Assembly: GCA_030431455.1 (NCBI GenBank)
Contig: JAUIJE010000010.1
Coordinates: 62,001 to 126,000 of the forward strand
Source: a bacterium
GTDB taxonomy: Bacteria; Myxococcota; UBA727; JAUIJE01
DNA: 64,000 nucleotides
Reading direction: 5' to 3'
Shown: positions 1 through 7,681 of the stretch, piece by piece
Position numbering within the stretch: the stretch's first letter is position 1
How the letters are laid out: every line of letters begins with the position of its first letter
Made by a program: the position numbers and the translations under genes
Notes under the pieces: generated by a model
What the model saw: the letters and a program-made list of their open reading frames with translations, nothing else
What the model was told of the DNA's origin: nothing
Databases searched by the model: none

Positions 1-303
1 TACGCGCTCGAACACAACCGGCCCAAGCTCGTCGACGACCACCGCCGGGCCGCGGCGCTGGCCGAGGCCCTGGCCGAGCTGCCCGGCCTGTCCCTGGCGC
101 CGCCGGAGACCAACCTTGTGTTTTTCCGCCTTTCGGCCGGCGGGGAGCTCGACGCGGGGGCGTTCTGCCGGCGGCTGCTCGACGAGCACAGCGTGCGCAT
201 GGCCCCGACCATCGACGGCCGGGTGCGGGCCTGTTTCCACCTCGACGTCGACGACCAAGGCCTCGCCCGGGCCATCGCCGGGGTGCGCGCGATCCTCGGC
301 TGA
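1..303 (+). CDS. ltaE: Low-specificity L-threonine aldolase, C-terminal part (5' end outside window)
   Basis: Only the last 100 residues are present. They read in frame from base 1 to a TGA. Segments such as RPKLVDDHRRA, PPETNLVFF and the closing HLDVDDQGLARAI match the C-terminal small domain of PLP-dependent fold-type I threonine aldolases, where the ETN segment lies near the active site. The family cleaves L-threonine or L-allo-threonine to glycine and acetaldehyde in the cytoplasm. The PLP lysine and most of the catalytic domain lie upstream of the window, so activity cannot be judged. A related beta-eliminating lyase is the main alternative. Confidence 0.75.
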   Translation, partial: YALEHNRPKLVDDHRRAAALAEALAELPGLSLAPPETNLVFFRLSAGGELDAGAFCRRLLDEHSVRMAPTIDGRVRACFHLDVDDQGLARAIAGVRAILG

Positions 304-371
304 CCGGGCCCCGCGGCGGCAAGTATCCGGACCCGCTGGGAAATCCGCGTTTTTTTGGGTAAGCGTGGGAC

Positions 372-854
372 ATGGGCCGCCCCATCTCCGGTGAATATCG
401 CCTCGGTCGCCAACTCCTGTTCGGCGTGCCGGACCCCTCTGGGCTCGACTTGCACTTCGAGCTCGAGCCATCGCGGGTGGTCTGCACCTTCGACCCCAGC
501 CGCCACCAACCCAAGCGCCTGCGGGTGGTGCCGTCGGGTTTGATCCAGGCGGTGTGCGACGACCTCGCCCACGCCACCATCGCCGCCCTCAAAAAACGCC
601 TGGGCGTCATCCGCGAAAGCCGGGTGCGGTTTTTGCGCCCCCTGTACGCCCAAGAGTCATACCGGGCCGGGGCGACCCTCGCCGCCGACGCCGACGAGGG
701 TGTGCTCCGCATCGCGGTGGAGTTCAAAAACGGCAAGGGCGCGGTGGTGATCGACGGCGAGGTCCAGGTGTTCTTGCTCTCGGCCGAGCAGGTGCGCCGG
801 ATGTCGCCGGACGGCATGATCCCCCTGCCCCTGCAACGGTTCTTTCCCGGATGA
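372..854 (+). CDS. Hotdog-fold (PaaI/acyl-CoA thioesterase-like) protein
   Basis: A 160-residue protein starting at ATG 372. The N-terminal half has the central-helix region of a hotdog fold (GLIQAVCDDLAHATIAALKK), and the C-terminal half has the strand pattern RVRFLRPLYAQESYRAGATL followed by a strand rich in V and E. This resembles PaaI/YbgC-type thioesterases acting on acyl-CoA substrates. The usual HGG active-site segment is replaced by PSGLIQAV, so hydrolase activity is uncertain and a binding or regulatory hotdog protein is possible. Its TGA overlaps the ATG of the large regulator downstream (ATGA), so the two are probably co-translated. Confidence 0.6.
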   Translation: MGRPISGEYRLGRQLLFGVPDPSGLDLHFELEPSRVVCTFDPSRHQPKRLRVVPSGLIQAVCDDLAHATIAALKKRLGVIRESRVRFLRPLYAQESYRAGATLAADADEGVLRIAVEFKNGKGAVVIDGEVQVFLLSAEQVRRMSPDGMIPLPLQRFFPG

Positions 855-3800
855 GCGAGGCCGCGTCCCCACGTCCCGGCCGCGCTTTTGTGGAAAGCGA
901 AGAGGTCCAGGTCGTGCTCTCCCTGCACGACGACCGGGTCAAGCGCGGCGGGGGGCTGGTCTTGCTCGAAGGGCCCCGCGGGGTGGGCAAGGGGTCGATC
1001 CTCGCGCAGGTGCGTTCGGACCTCGCCGCCCGCGGCCGGCTGGTGCTGTTCGGTCGGGCCGAGCGGACCGGGACCCGGGCCTACGCCGCCCTCGTCGAGC
1101 CGGTGGCCCAGGCCATGGCCTTTCTCGAGAGCCGGGGCTTGGCCGAGTCGTTCCTCGAGACGCACACCCACGCGCTCTCGGTGCTGCTTCCGCGCCTGGC
1201 CCCCGGGGGCCCCCCGGCGCGGGCCCGGGACAAGGTCGGTTTTTTCGAATCGTTGCGCGCGTTTTTCATCGACCTCGCCCACCACACCCCGCTCACGATT
1301 CTGCTCCTCGACCTGCACTATGGCGACGAGGACACCCGCGACCTCGTCCGCTTCTTGTGCCAGCACCTGTTCGCCCCCGAGCGCACCGTGGGCGCGGCCG
1401 ACGACGGCTTCAACGGCGTGCTCATCGCCGCCAGCCGCACCGACGACGAGGACGGGGCGCTTTTGGTGCAGTCTTTGGCCAAGAGCCCCGACGTGGCCCG
1501 GCACGAGATCGGCGGCCTCAACAAAGAGACCTTGCTGCGGTATCTCAAAGACCATCCCGCGGTGGACCGCCTGCTGCACTCCAGCAAAGGCCGCCCCGAC
1601 GACGTCGATGAACTGCTCAGCGCCATTCCCGAAAATGCAGAAGCATTGTTCGCGGTCCGGCTCGAGCAGCAGACCCCCCTGGCCCGGCGCATCCTTCAAG
1701 CCCTGGCCACCGTGGGCACCCCCGCCACCGTCGATCTGCTCGCGGACATCCTCGAGGAAGGCGCGGCCCAAGTGGCCAATGCCCTGTCCACCTTGGTGCG
1801 GGACCGCATCCTGGTCCGGCGGCTCAAGACCGGCGAGCTGCTGTTCGCCTTCCGCCGCACCCACGACCTGGAGACGGTGGTGCGCAACGCCGACCCCACC
1901 GACAAAAAGACCCTGCACCACCGGGTGGCCGAGGCCCTCTCCGCCCGCGACCCCGACAGCGAACGGCAGCGCATCGCTTTGCACTATTTGCGGGGCCACA
2001 CCCCCGCCGCGGGCACGCCCCACGCCCTCGAGGCCTGCGCCGAACTTTTGATGACCTTTTCTTACGGCGCGGCCGCGGCCCTGGCCGAGCGCGCCCTGCC
2101 CTACGCCGAGGGCGAAGACCGGTTCGTCCTCCTCGGCCACCTCGTCGGGGCCCGCCGGCTCAAGGGCGACCTCCGGGGCGCCCAAGAGGCGGCCGAGGAC
2201 TGGATCGCGGCCTGCCCCCCGGGGGAAAAAGCCCGGGTGTTGCGCGAGGTGGGCGATCTGTTCGACAAGGCCGGCGACCGCAAAGACGCCCTCCGCGTCC
2301 TCGAGCAGGCCCTCCTGGTCGCGCAGCAAGACCAGGTCGAGTCCCGCGACGGCATCCCCGAGTCCGCCCTCATCCTCTCCACCATGGGCCGGGCCCTGTA
2401 CGCCGACGGCGACCTCGCCCGCACCGCCCAACTCGCCGACGACGCGCTGGCCCAGACCCCCGACACCGCGCCCCCCGCCTTCCTCTGGGAGCTCAAGAAT
2501 CTTCGCGCCAAGGTCGCCTACCTGCACGGCGACCTCCCCAAAGCCGAACAAATGTTCCTGCGCAACCTCGACTTTGCCGACCACGAGGCGCTCAAGGAGC
2601 AGGCCACCCAGTCGCGCATCAACGTCGGCCTGTGTCGCCTCCACAGCGGCAACGTGGCCGAGGCCCTCGACGTGATGCGCGCGGCCCTCGTCGACGCCCG
2701 CGCCACCGGCAACATCCGCATCCAGGCCGGCGCGTTGGTCAATCTCGCCGTGTGCGAACAACGCATCTGCCGCTGGGGCGACGCCGTCACTCATTTCTTG
2801 AGCGCGCTCAGCCTCTTTTCCCGCCTCGGCAACCGCAAAGAGGTCCGCCGCACCGCCTGGAACCTCGCCAACCTGTTCTGTGCCCTCGGCGACCGCGACC
2901 GCGCCCGCCTGTACCTCGACCAGAGCCGGCGCATCTCGGAGGCCGACGACTCCGATCGCGGCCGCGCCTTCGTGTGCTTCACCGAAGGCGACCTCGCCCT
3001 CGACGACGGCCAGGTGGGCGCAGCGATCTCCAGCTACGAGAAGGCCCGCGCCCTGTTCGCCAGCCTCAACGAGAAAAAGCGCGTCGGCGAGATGACGATC
3101 AAGTCCGCGTGGGCGTCCATCGAGCTGCGCGACCTCGCCACCGCCAAGGCCCGGCTCGCCGACCTCGATGACTTTTCCGACGACGAGATGTTCACCGCGC
3201 GCAAAAACGCCCTCGCCGGGGCCCTCCTCGCCCTCGGGGAAAGCCCGGCCCCCGCCCAGACCCCGGCCGAGGGCCTCGGCCTTCTCGCCCAGGCGGTCGA
3301 CACCTTCGAGCGGGCCCACGCCAACGAAGACCTCCTGCGCGCCCTGCTGTTCATCGCCGCCCGCTATGCCGAGATGGGCGATGAGCGCAGCGCGGTCAGC
3401 GCCCGCGACCGGGCTCGTCACGTCGTCGACGAAATCTCCTCCCACTTGACCGGCGACCTCGCCGAACAGTTCACCAACCACCCCCTGACCCTCAAGCTCC
3501 GCCAAAGCGACGTCGCCCCCCACCCCGCCCCCGAGGAGCCCAGCGCGGTCGACGACGACCTCGCCATCCGCCGCGGCCCCGACCGGCGCACCGACGAATG
3601 GAACGAACGCTACGGCCGCCTCATCGGCCACTCCCCGGCCCTGCTCCGGGTGTTCGAGCGGCTCGATCGCATCACCCGCAGCCACCAACCCACCGTGCTC
3701 GTGCGGGGCGAGAGCGGCACCGGCAAGGAGCTCGTCGCTGCGGCTATCCACCATTTGGGCGAGCGCAAAGAGGGCCCCTTCATCCGGGTCAACTGTGCCG

Positions 3801-4663
3801 CGTTGGTCGAGACCCTGTTGCTGTCCGAGCTGTTCGGCCACGAAAAGGGCAGCTTCACCGGGGCCTTCGCCCGCAAGATCGGCCGCTTCGAGCTCGCCCG
3901 CGGCGGCACCATCTTCCTCGACGAAATCGGCGACATCTCGCCCAAGACCCAGGTCTCGCTGTTGCGCGTCCTGCAAGAGCGCAGCTTCGAACGCGTCGGG
4001 GGCGGCACCACGATCAAGACCGACGCCGCGGTCATCTGCGCCACCCACCGCGACCTCGAGCAGATGGTGGCCGAAGGCACCTTCCGCGAGGACCTCTACT
4101 ACCGCCTGCGCGGGGTGGTCATCGAGGTCCCGCCCCTGCGCGAGCGGCCGCAGGACATCGCCCCCCTCGTCCACCACTTCTTGTCCCTGGCCCACGACGA
4201 GCTCGGCCGCGCCCCCACCAACCTCACCCCCGAGGCCGAGCGCGTGCTCACGCGTTACGCGTGGCCGGGCAACATCCGCGAGCTGCAGAACGTCGTGCGC
4301 AGCGTGGCGCTGTTCTGCGAAGACGACACCGTCGACGTCGCCCACCTCCGCGAGTTCCCCGAGCTGTTCGAGGGGCGCCCGGTGGTGATCAAGGGCGGTG
4401 ACCGCGCCGATCACACCCCGGCCACGGCCTCTGCGGCAGTGCTCGATAAGGTGCGCGAGCAGGCCAGCGCCGAGGGCATGGCCCTGGGCGATCTCAAGCG
4501 CAAACTCGAGTTTGAGGCCATCGCCGACGCCGTCCGCCAGACCGGGGGCAACATCACCCGGGCGGCGAAGTTGCTCAAAATGAAGCGCCCCCGACTGTCC
4601 CAAATCGTGAACAGTGATCCGGAGCTCAAGCGGATCAAAGACGCCAGCCGCGCCACCCGCTGA
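851..4663 (+). CDS. AAA/TPR/sigma-54-dependent transcriptional activator with Fis-type HTH
   Basis: A 1270-residue regulator. Start ATG 851 is chosen because it overlaps the previous stop; the frame stays open further upstream only as a shadow. Order of domains: an N-terminal ATPase with Walker A GPRGVGKGS near residue 40 and a hydrophobic Walker B-like LTILLLDL; about 500 residues of helical TPR-like repeats (residues ~380-870); a sigma-54 interaction AAA+ domain (~920-1150) with Walker A GESGTGKE near 953, GSFTGA near 1000 (the sigma-54 loop, usually GAFTGA), Walker B FLDEIGD and the sensor segment WPGNIRELQN; and a C-terminal Fis-type helix-turn-helix (GGNITRAAKLLKM). There is no receiver, GAF or FHA domain, so input probably comes through the STAND/MalT-like ATPase-TPR part. 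Target genes are unknown; the lipoprotein gene just downstream is a candidate. Confidence 0.85.
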   Translation: MSEAASPRPGRAFVESEEVQVVLSLHDDRVKRGGGLVLLEGPRGVGKGSILAQVRSDLAARGRLVLFGRAERTGTRAYAALVEPVAQAMAFLESRGLAESFLETHTHALSVLLPRLAPGGPPARARDKVGFFESLRAFFIDLAHHTPLTILLLDLHYGDEDTRDLVRFLCQHLFAPERTVGAADDGFNGVLIAASRTDDEDGALLVQSLAKSPDVARHEIGGLNKETLLRYLKDHPAVDRLLHSSKGRPDDVDELLSAIPENAEALFAVRLEQQTPLARRILQALATVGTPATVDLLADILEEGAAQVANALSTLVRDRILVRRLKTGELLFAFRRTHDLETVVRNADPTDKKTLHHRVAEALSARDPDSERQRIALHYLRGHTPAAGTPHALEACAELLMTFSYGAAAALAERALPYAEGEDRFVLLGHLVGARRLKGDLRGAQEAAEDWIAACPPGEKARVLREVGDLFDKAGDRKDALRVLEQALLVAQQDQVESRDGIPESALILSTMGRALYADGDLARTAQLADDALAQTPDTAPPAFLWELKNLRAKVAYLHGDLPKAEQMFLRNLDFADHEALKEQATQSRINVGLCRLHSGNVAEALDVMRAALVDARATGNIRIQAGALVNLAVCEQRICRWGDAVTHFLSALSLFSRLGNRKEVRRTAWNLANLFCALGDRDRARLYLDQSRRISEADDSDRGRAFVCFTEGDLALDDGQVGAAISSYEKARALFASLNEKKRVGEMTIKSAWASIELRDLATAKARLADLDDFSDDEMFTARKNALAGALLALGESPAPAQTPAEGLGLLAQAVDTFERAHANEDLLRALLFIAARYAEMGDERSAVSARDRARHVVDEISSHLTGDLAEQFTNHPLTLKLRQSDVAPHPAPEEPSAVDDDLAIRRGPDRRTDEWNERYGRLIGHSPALLRVFERLDRITRSHQPTVLVRGESGTGKELVAAAIHHLGERKEGPFIRVNCAALVETLLLSELFGHEKGSFTGAFARKIGRFELARGGTIFLDEIGDISPKTQVSLLRVLQERSFERVGGGTTIKTDAAVICATHRDLEQMVAEGTFREDLYYRLRGVVIEVPPLRERPQDIAPLVHHFLSLAHDELGRAPTNLTPEAERVLTRYAWPGNIRELQNVVRSVALFCEDDTVDVAHLREFPELFEGRPVVIKGGDRADHTPATASAAVLDKVREQASAEGMALGDLKRKLEFEAIADAVRQTGGNITRAAKLLKMKRPRLSQIVNSDPELKRIKDASRATR

Positions 4664-4737
4664 GCGAACCCTCAAAAAACCGTCATTTTTTCAAGGCAGT
4701 AGGACGGCCCGGCGGCACCCCCAGCGCCCCCTGGGGC

Positions 4738-4753
4738 TGGTATGTTCCTTGTA
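4738..4753 (+). promoter_or_regulatory. Weak candidate -24/-12 (sigma-54) promoter
   Basis: The 16 bases resemble the sigma-54 consensus TGGCAC-N5-TTGCA. They have TGG at 4738-4740 and TTGTA at 4749-4753, with the correct 10-base gap between the GG and the -12 pair. The invariant GC of the -12 element is GT here, which usually weakens such promoters strongly. Its place downstream of a sigma-54 activator gene and about 100 bases upstream of the lipoprotein start is the only extra support. Confidence 0.2.
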
Positions 4754-4856
4754 GGTATCCAGGTGTAGGAGGCGGGGAGTGATCATCTCCTGATCGCCCT
4801 TTGTTTCTTCGACGGCCGCTTGCTAACGCGGTAAATTGAGAGGGTACGGAAGAGCC

Positions 4857-6164
4857 ATGCTGCGCAACACGACAACACCTTTGACGCGATGGGTCCTGGC
4901 GATGACCGCCGGCGTCGCGCTGTTGTCCGCGTGTGGCCCCGACCAAGCCGGCCAGGCTTGGCCGGAAGAGTTCGGCCCCCTCACCGAGGTTCGGCCCGAG
5001 GTCGTGCTCGACGGCGTCGGCGACGTCACCCAGGTGCTCGGGCACCGCGTGTTGTTCGACGAGGTGGAGCTGCAGGCGCAGTCGGTGTCGCTCAGCGGTC
5101 CGCGCGCGCGCGACCTGCTCGCCGACGACGCCCTGATGTTCTCGATGCGCGCCGGCGACACCGCCGGCACCGCCGCCACCGACGCGCGTTGGTGGGACCT
5201 CACCGGGGCGGGGGGCGAGACCCTGTCGTTCCGGTTCGGCGACGATGAGGAAGGCTTCTCCGTCCGCGTGCACGGCTTCATCGCCCGCACCGCTCTCGAC
5301 CATGACGCGCTCGACGGCGTAGACGGCAGCGCCACCCTCACCGGCTCGTCCGTGGCCAGCGGCGACCCCGACGGCATCCCCATGACCGCCGGCGGCGACC
5401 CCGACGGCATCCCCATGAGCGGCGGCGAAGACGACGACGATGACGCGGACGACGACGAGAGCGGCGACCCCGACGGCATCCCCATGAAGTCATCCGGCGA
5501 CCCCGACGGCATCCCCATGGACGCGTCCGGCGACCCCGACGGCATCCCCATGAAGTCCTCGGGCGACCCCGACGGCATTCCCATGGACGGCACCGCCGGC
5601 GACGACGGAGGCCGTGAGCCCACCGTCGACTTCATCGACCCCGAAGACGAGACCTCCGGCGACCCCGATGGCATTCCCATGGACGACGGCGAAGATGACG
5701 ACGGGGACGACGAGAGCGGCGACCCCGATGGCATCCCCATGGACGGCAAGACCGGCCACGGCGAAGTCGGCAACGTCGACGTGGGCCCCAACGTGGACGG
5801 CACCAAAGGCGGCGCCAAAGGCCACGACGCGCCCGGCGACTACGGCAACCAGATGCTGCAGGACCAACAGCGCGGGGGCGAGCAAGACTTGGTGCCCTTC
5901 GTCATCGTCATCCCCGAATCGTTCCTCGTCGAGGCGACGCTCCCCTACGAGCTGCCCAGCGACGAAGCGCTGCCCCTCGCGCTCCGGGTCGACGCCCGCC
6001 TGTTGCTCACCGACAGCGTGCTCGAGCGCATGCGCGACCTGTACGACGGCGAGAACACCGTGGTGACCACCTCGTCCGACTCGATGGCCTTCGCCCTCGA
6101 CACCGACGACGAGGAGGCCGAGAAGATCGACCTCACCGGTCGCGAGCCCCGCCCCGAGCACTGA
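4857..6164 (+). CDS. Lipoprotein with eight GDPDGIPM octapeptide repeats
   Basis: A 435-residue predicted outer-envelope lipoprotein. ATG 4857 gives a signal peptide with lipobox LLSAC (Cys near residue 25) and sits behind a purine-rich AGAGGG stretch; a TTG 21 bases upstream would put charged residues in front and is rejected. Residues ~30-165 form a predicted beta-rich domain that I do not recognise. Residues 169-295 hold eight copies of GDPDGIPM separated by Ser/Lys or strongly Asp/Glu-rich spacers. The rest is a second beta-rich domain (VPFVIVIPESFLVEATLPY) and an acidic tail. The repeat has the DxDG core seen in calcium-binding loops, but calcium binding is only an inference. It stands alone between the sigma-54 regulator and a convergent gene. 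Function unknown. Confidence 0.8.
   Translation: MLRNTTTPLTRWVLAMTAGVALLSACGPDQAGQAWPEEFGPLTEVRPEVVLDGVGDVTQVLGHRVLFDEVELQAQSVSLSGPRARDLLADDALMFSMRAGDTAGTAATDARWWDLTGAGGETLSFRFGDDEEGFSVRVHGFIARTALDHDALDGVDGSATLTGSSVASGDPDGIPMTAGGDPDGIPMSGGEDDDDDADDDESGDPDGIPMKSSGDPDGIPMDASGDPDGIPMKSSGDPDGIPMDGTAGDDGGREPTVDFIDPEDETSGDPDGIPMDDGEDDDGDDESGDPDGIPMDGKTGHGEVGNVDVGPNVDGTKGGAKGHDAPGDYGNQMLQDQQRGGEQDLVPFVIVIPESFLVEATLPYELPSDEALPLALRVDARLLLTDSVLERMRDLYDGENTVVTTSSDSMAFALDTDDEEAEKIDLTGREPRPEH
5361..5741 (+). repeat. GDPDGIPM coding repeat array (8 copies)
   Basis: Eight 24-base units each encode GDPDGIPM, in four groups separated by acidic or Ser-rich spacers of unequal length. Copies differ at silent positions (GAC/GAT for the second Asp, ATC/ATT for Ile) while the peptide is invariant. 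That pattern indicates selection on the protein sequence and not recent slippage. Confidence 0.9.
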
Positions 6165-6254
6165 TCCCCGCACGAACGCGGTGATGTCCGCGCGGCCAGA
6201 CCGCGGGCGCGGCTTAGCCTTGACCGGGCGCGCCGGGCGACGGTGGGGTGCCCC

Positions 6255-6623
6255 TTAAGGCCGGTCGTCGACGGGGGCGTAGAGGGCCAGGCCGAAGGCC
6301 GAGAACATCACCGCGCTGACCACCAGATGCCGCACCGGGGGCGCGTCGATGCCCGCGGTGACGAAGGGGATAGCGGTGAGCACGAGCAAGGGCAGCTGGC
6401 TCAGCACCCCGGCCAGGGGCCTTCGCGGGAAAAAGGCCGCGAACGCCACCGCCCCCAGCAGCGGGGCCAACAGATACAAAAAGCCCGCGCCGGTGGTGCG
6501 CACGTGGGCGTGCAACGCCAGCACGTAGGGCGCCCAGGCGGACGCGGCGATCACCACCCGCAGCGGGCGGTACCGCAGACGGGCCGCGATGAACGCGCGG
6601 AGCGTGGTCAGTTCACTTCCCAC
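6255..6623 (-). CDS. Small multi-pass membrane protein overlapping korB
   Basis: A 122-residue hydrophobic protein with about four predicted membrane segments (around VVIAASAWAPYVLAL, FLYLLAPLLGAVAFAAFF, LPLLVLTAIPFV and LVVSAVMFSAFGLALY) and Arg-rich turns. The start is a GTG at 6623 that overlaps the last 16 bases of korB, so translation is probably coupled. It closes the kor operon. I do not recognise the family. A role near the oxidoreductase or in ion or metabolite movement would be a guess. The main doubt is whether it is a real gene; the coherent membrane pattern and the overlap favour that it is. Confidence 0.5.
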   Translation of the reverse strand: MGSELTTLRAFIAARLRYRPLRVVIAASAWAPYVLALHAHVRTTGAGFLYLLAPLLGAVAFAAFFPRRPLAGVLSQLPLLVLTAIPFVTAGIDAPPVRHLVVSAVMFSAFGLALYAPVDDRP

Positions 6624-7639
6624 ACGTCGCCGGAGAAGAGCAGCTTTTTCAGGTCGGGGGCCCCGCGTTTTTCCAGGGCGACCTTGCCTTGCTCGATGAC
6701 CTGGGCGTCGTAGGCCGGCCGCTCGCTTTGGCGGAACAGCCCGATGGGCACGGGGAACTGAGGATGGTCCATGTGCGCAAGCAAGTGGCCGAGCACGCCG
6801 CTGGCGTCGTTCTCGTCGTGCACCATGATGTCTTCGGCCCGGGCGGGTTCTTTTTCGAGGTCCACGATCACCGGGCTCATGGTGGTCTTGTCGAGGGCGA
6901 TGCCCTTCTTGCCGTCCGCGAACAGCCAGGGCTTGCCGTGCTCGAGGTAGAGGGCGTGCTCGACTTTTTGTTTCTTGTCGGTCACGTACTCAAATGCATT
7001 GTCATTGAAGACGACGCAATTTTGGTAGATTTCGATGAAGGACGTGCCCTTGTGGGCGTGGGCCTTCTCCAGCACGTCGAGCATGTGCTTGGCGTCGCGG
7101 TCGATGGTGCGGGCGTAGAAGCTCGCCCCCGCGCCCAGCGCGAAGGCCGCGGGGTTGACCGGGTAGTCGAGCGACCCGAGGGGCGTGGACTTGGTGATCT
7201 TGCCCTGTTCACTCGCGGGCGAGTACTGGCCCTTGGTCAGGCCGTAGATGCGGTTGTTGAACAACAGCACGGTGACGTCGAGGTTGCGCCGCAACAGGTG
7301 CAGCATGTGATTGCCGCCGATGGACAGCGCGTCCCCGTCGCCGGTCACGATGAAGACGTGCAGGTCGGGGTTGGCCAGCTTCAGGCCCGTGGCCACCGCC
7401 GGGGCCCGACCGTGGATGGAGTGCATCCCGTAGGTCTCCATGTAGTACGGGAACCGGGCTGCGCAGCCGATGCCCGAGATGAACACGATGTTCTCTTTGG
7501 GCACGCCCAGGCTGGGCAGGAACTTCTGGATGTTGGCCAGGATGGCGTAGTCGCCGCACCCGGGACACCAACGCACGTCGTTGGGGGTCTGGAAGTCCTT
7601 GCGGGTCAGCTTCACCAAGTCAGGGGGATCAAGTGGCAT
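6608..7639 (-). CDS. korB: 2-oxoacid:ferredoxin oxidoreductase, beta subunit (thiamine-PP binding)
   Basis: A 343-residue beta subunit. CPGCGDY near residue 25 and GIGCAARF near 56 carry cysteines of the single 4Fe-4S cluster. GDGDALSIGGNH followed by a downstream NNRIYGLTKGQ is the thiamine-diphosphate and Mg2+ site. The enzyme oxidatively decarboxylates a 2-oxoacid to the acyl-CoA and passes electrons to ferredoxin. Length and the pairing with a fused gamma-alpha subunit match the two-subunit KorAB (2-oxoglutarate) type of aerobes and microaerobes, which replaces or supplements the lipoamide complex in the TCA cycle. Substrate (2-oxoglutarate versus pyruvate) is inferred from architecture. 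A GGAG ribosome site precedes the ATG, 42 bases after korA. Confidence 0.9.
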   Translation of the reverse strand: MPLDPPDLVKLTRKDFQTPNDVRWCPGCGDYAILANIQKFLPSLGVPKENIVFISGIGCAARFPYYMETYGMHSIHGRAPAVATGLKLANPDLHVFIVTGDGDALSIGGNHMLHLLRRNLDVTVLLFNNRIYGLTKGQYSPASEQGKITKSTPLGSLDYPVNPAAFALGAGASFYARTIDRDAKHMLDVLEKAHAHKGTSFIEIYQNCVVFNDNAFEYVTDKKQKVEHALYLEHGKPWLFADGKKGIALDKTTMSPVIVDLEKEPARAEDIMVHDENDASGVLGHLLAHMDHPQFPVPIGLFRQSERPAYDAQVIEQGKVALEKRGAPDLKKLLFSGDVWEVN

Positions 7640-7681
7640 TGTGAGTCTCCGCGTCCGCGGTGCTTGGAATCAGATTCGGGG

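Noticed and set aside
4836-4856. TTG start 21 bases upstream of the GDPDGIPM lipoprotein ATG
   Set aside because: It would prepend RGYGRA to the signal peptide and has no better ribosome site. The ATG fits the purine-rich stretch and a normal lipoprotein signal.
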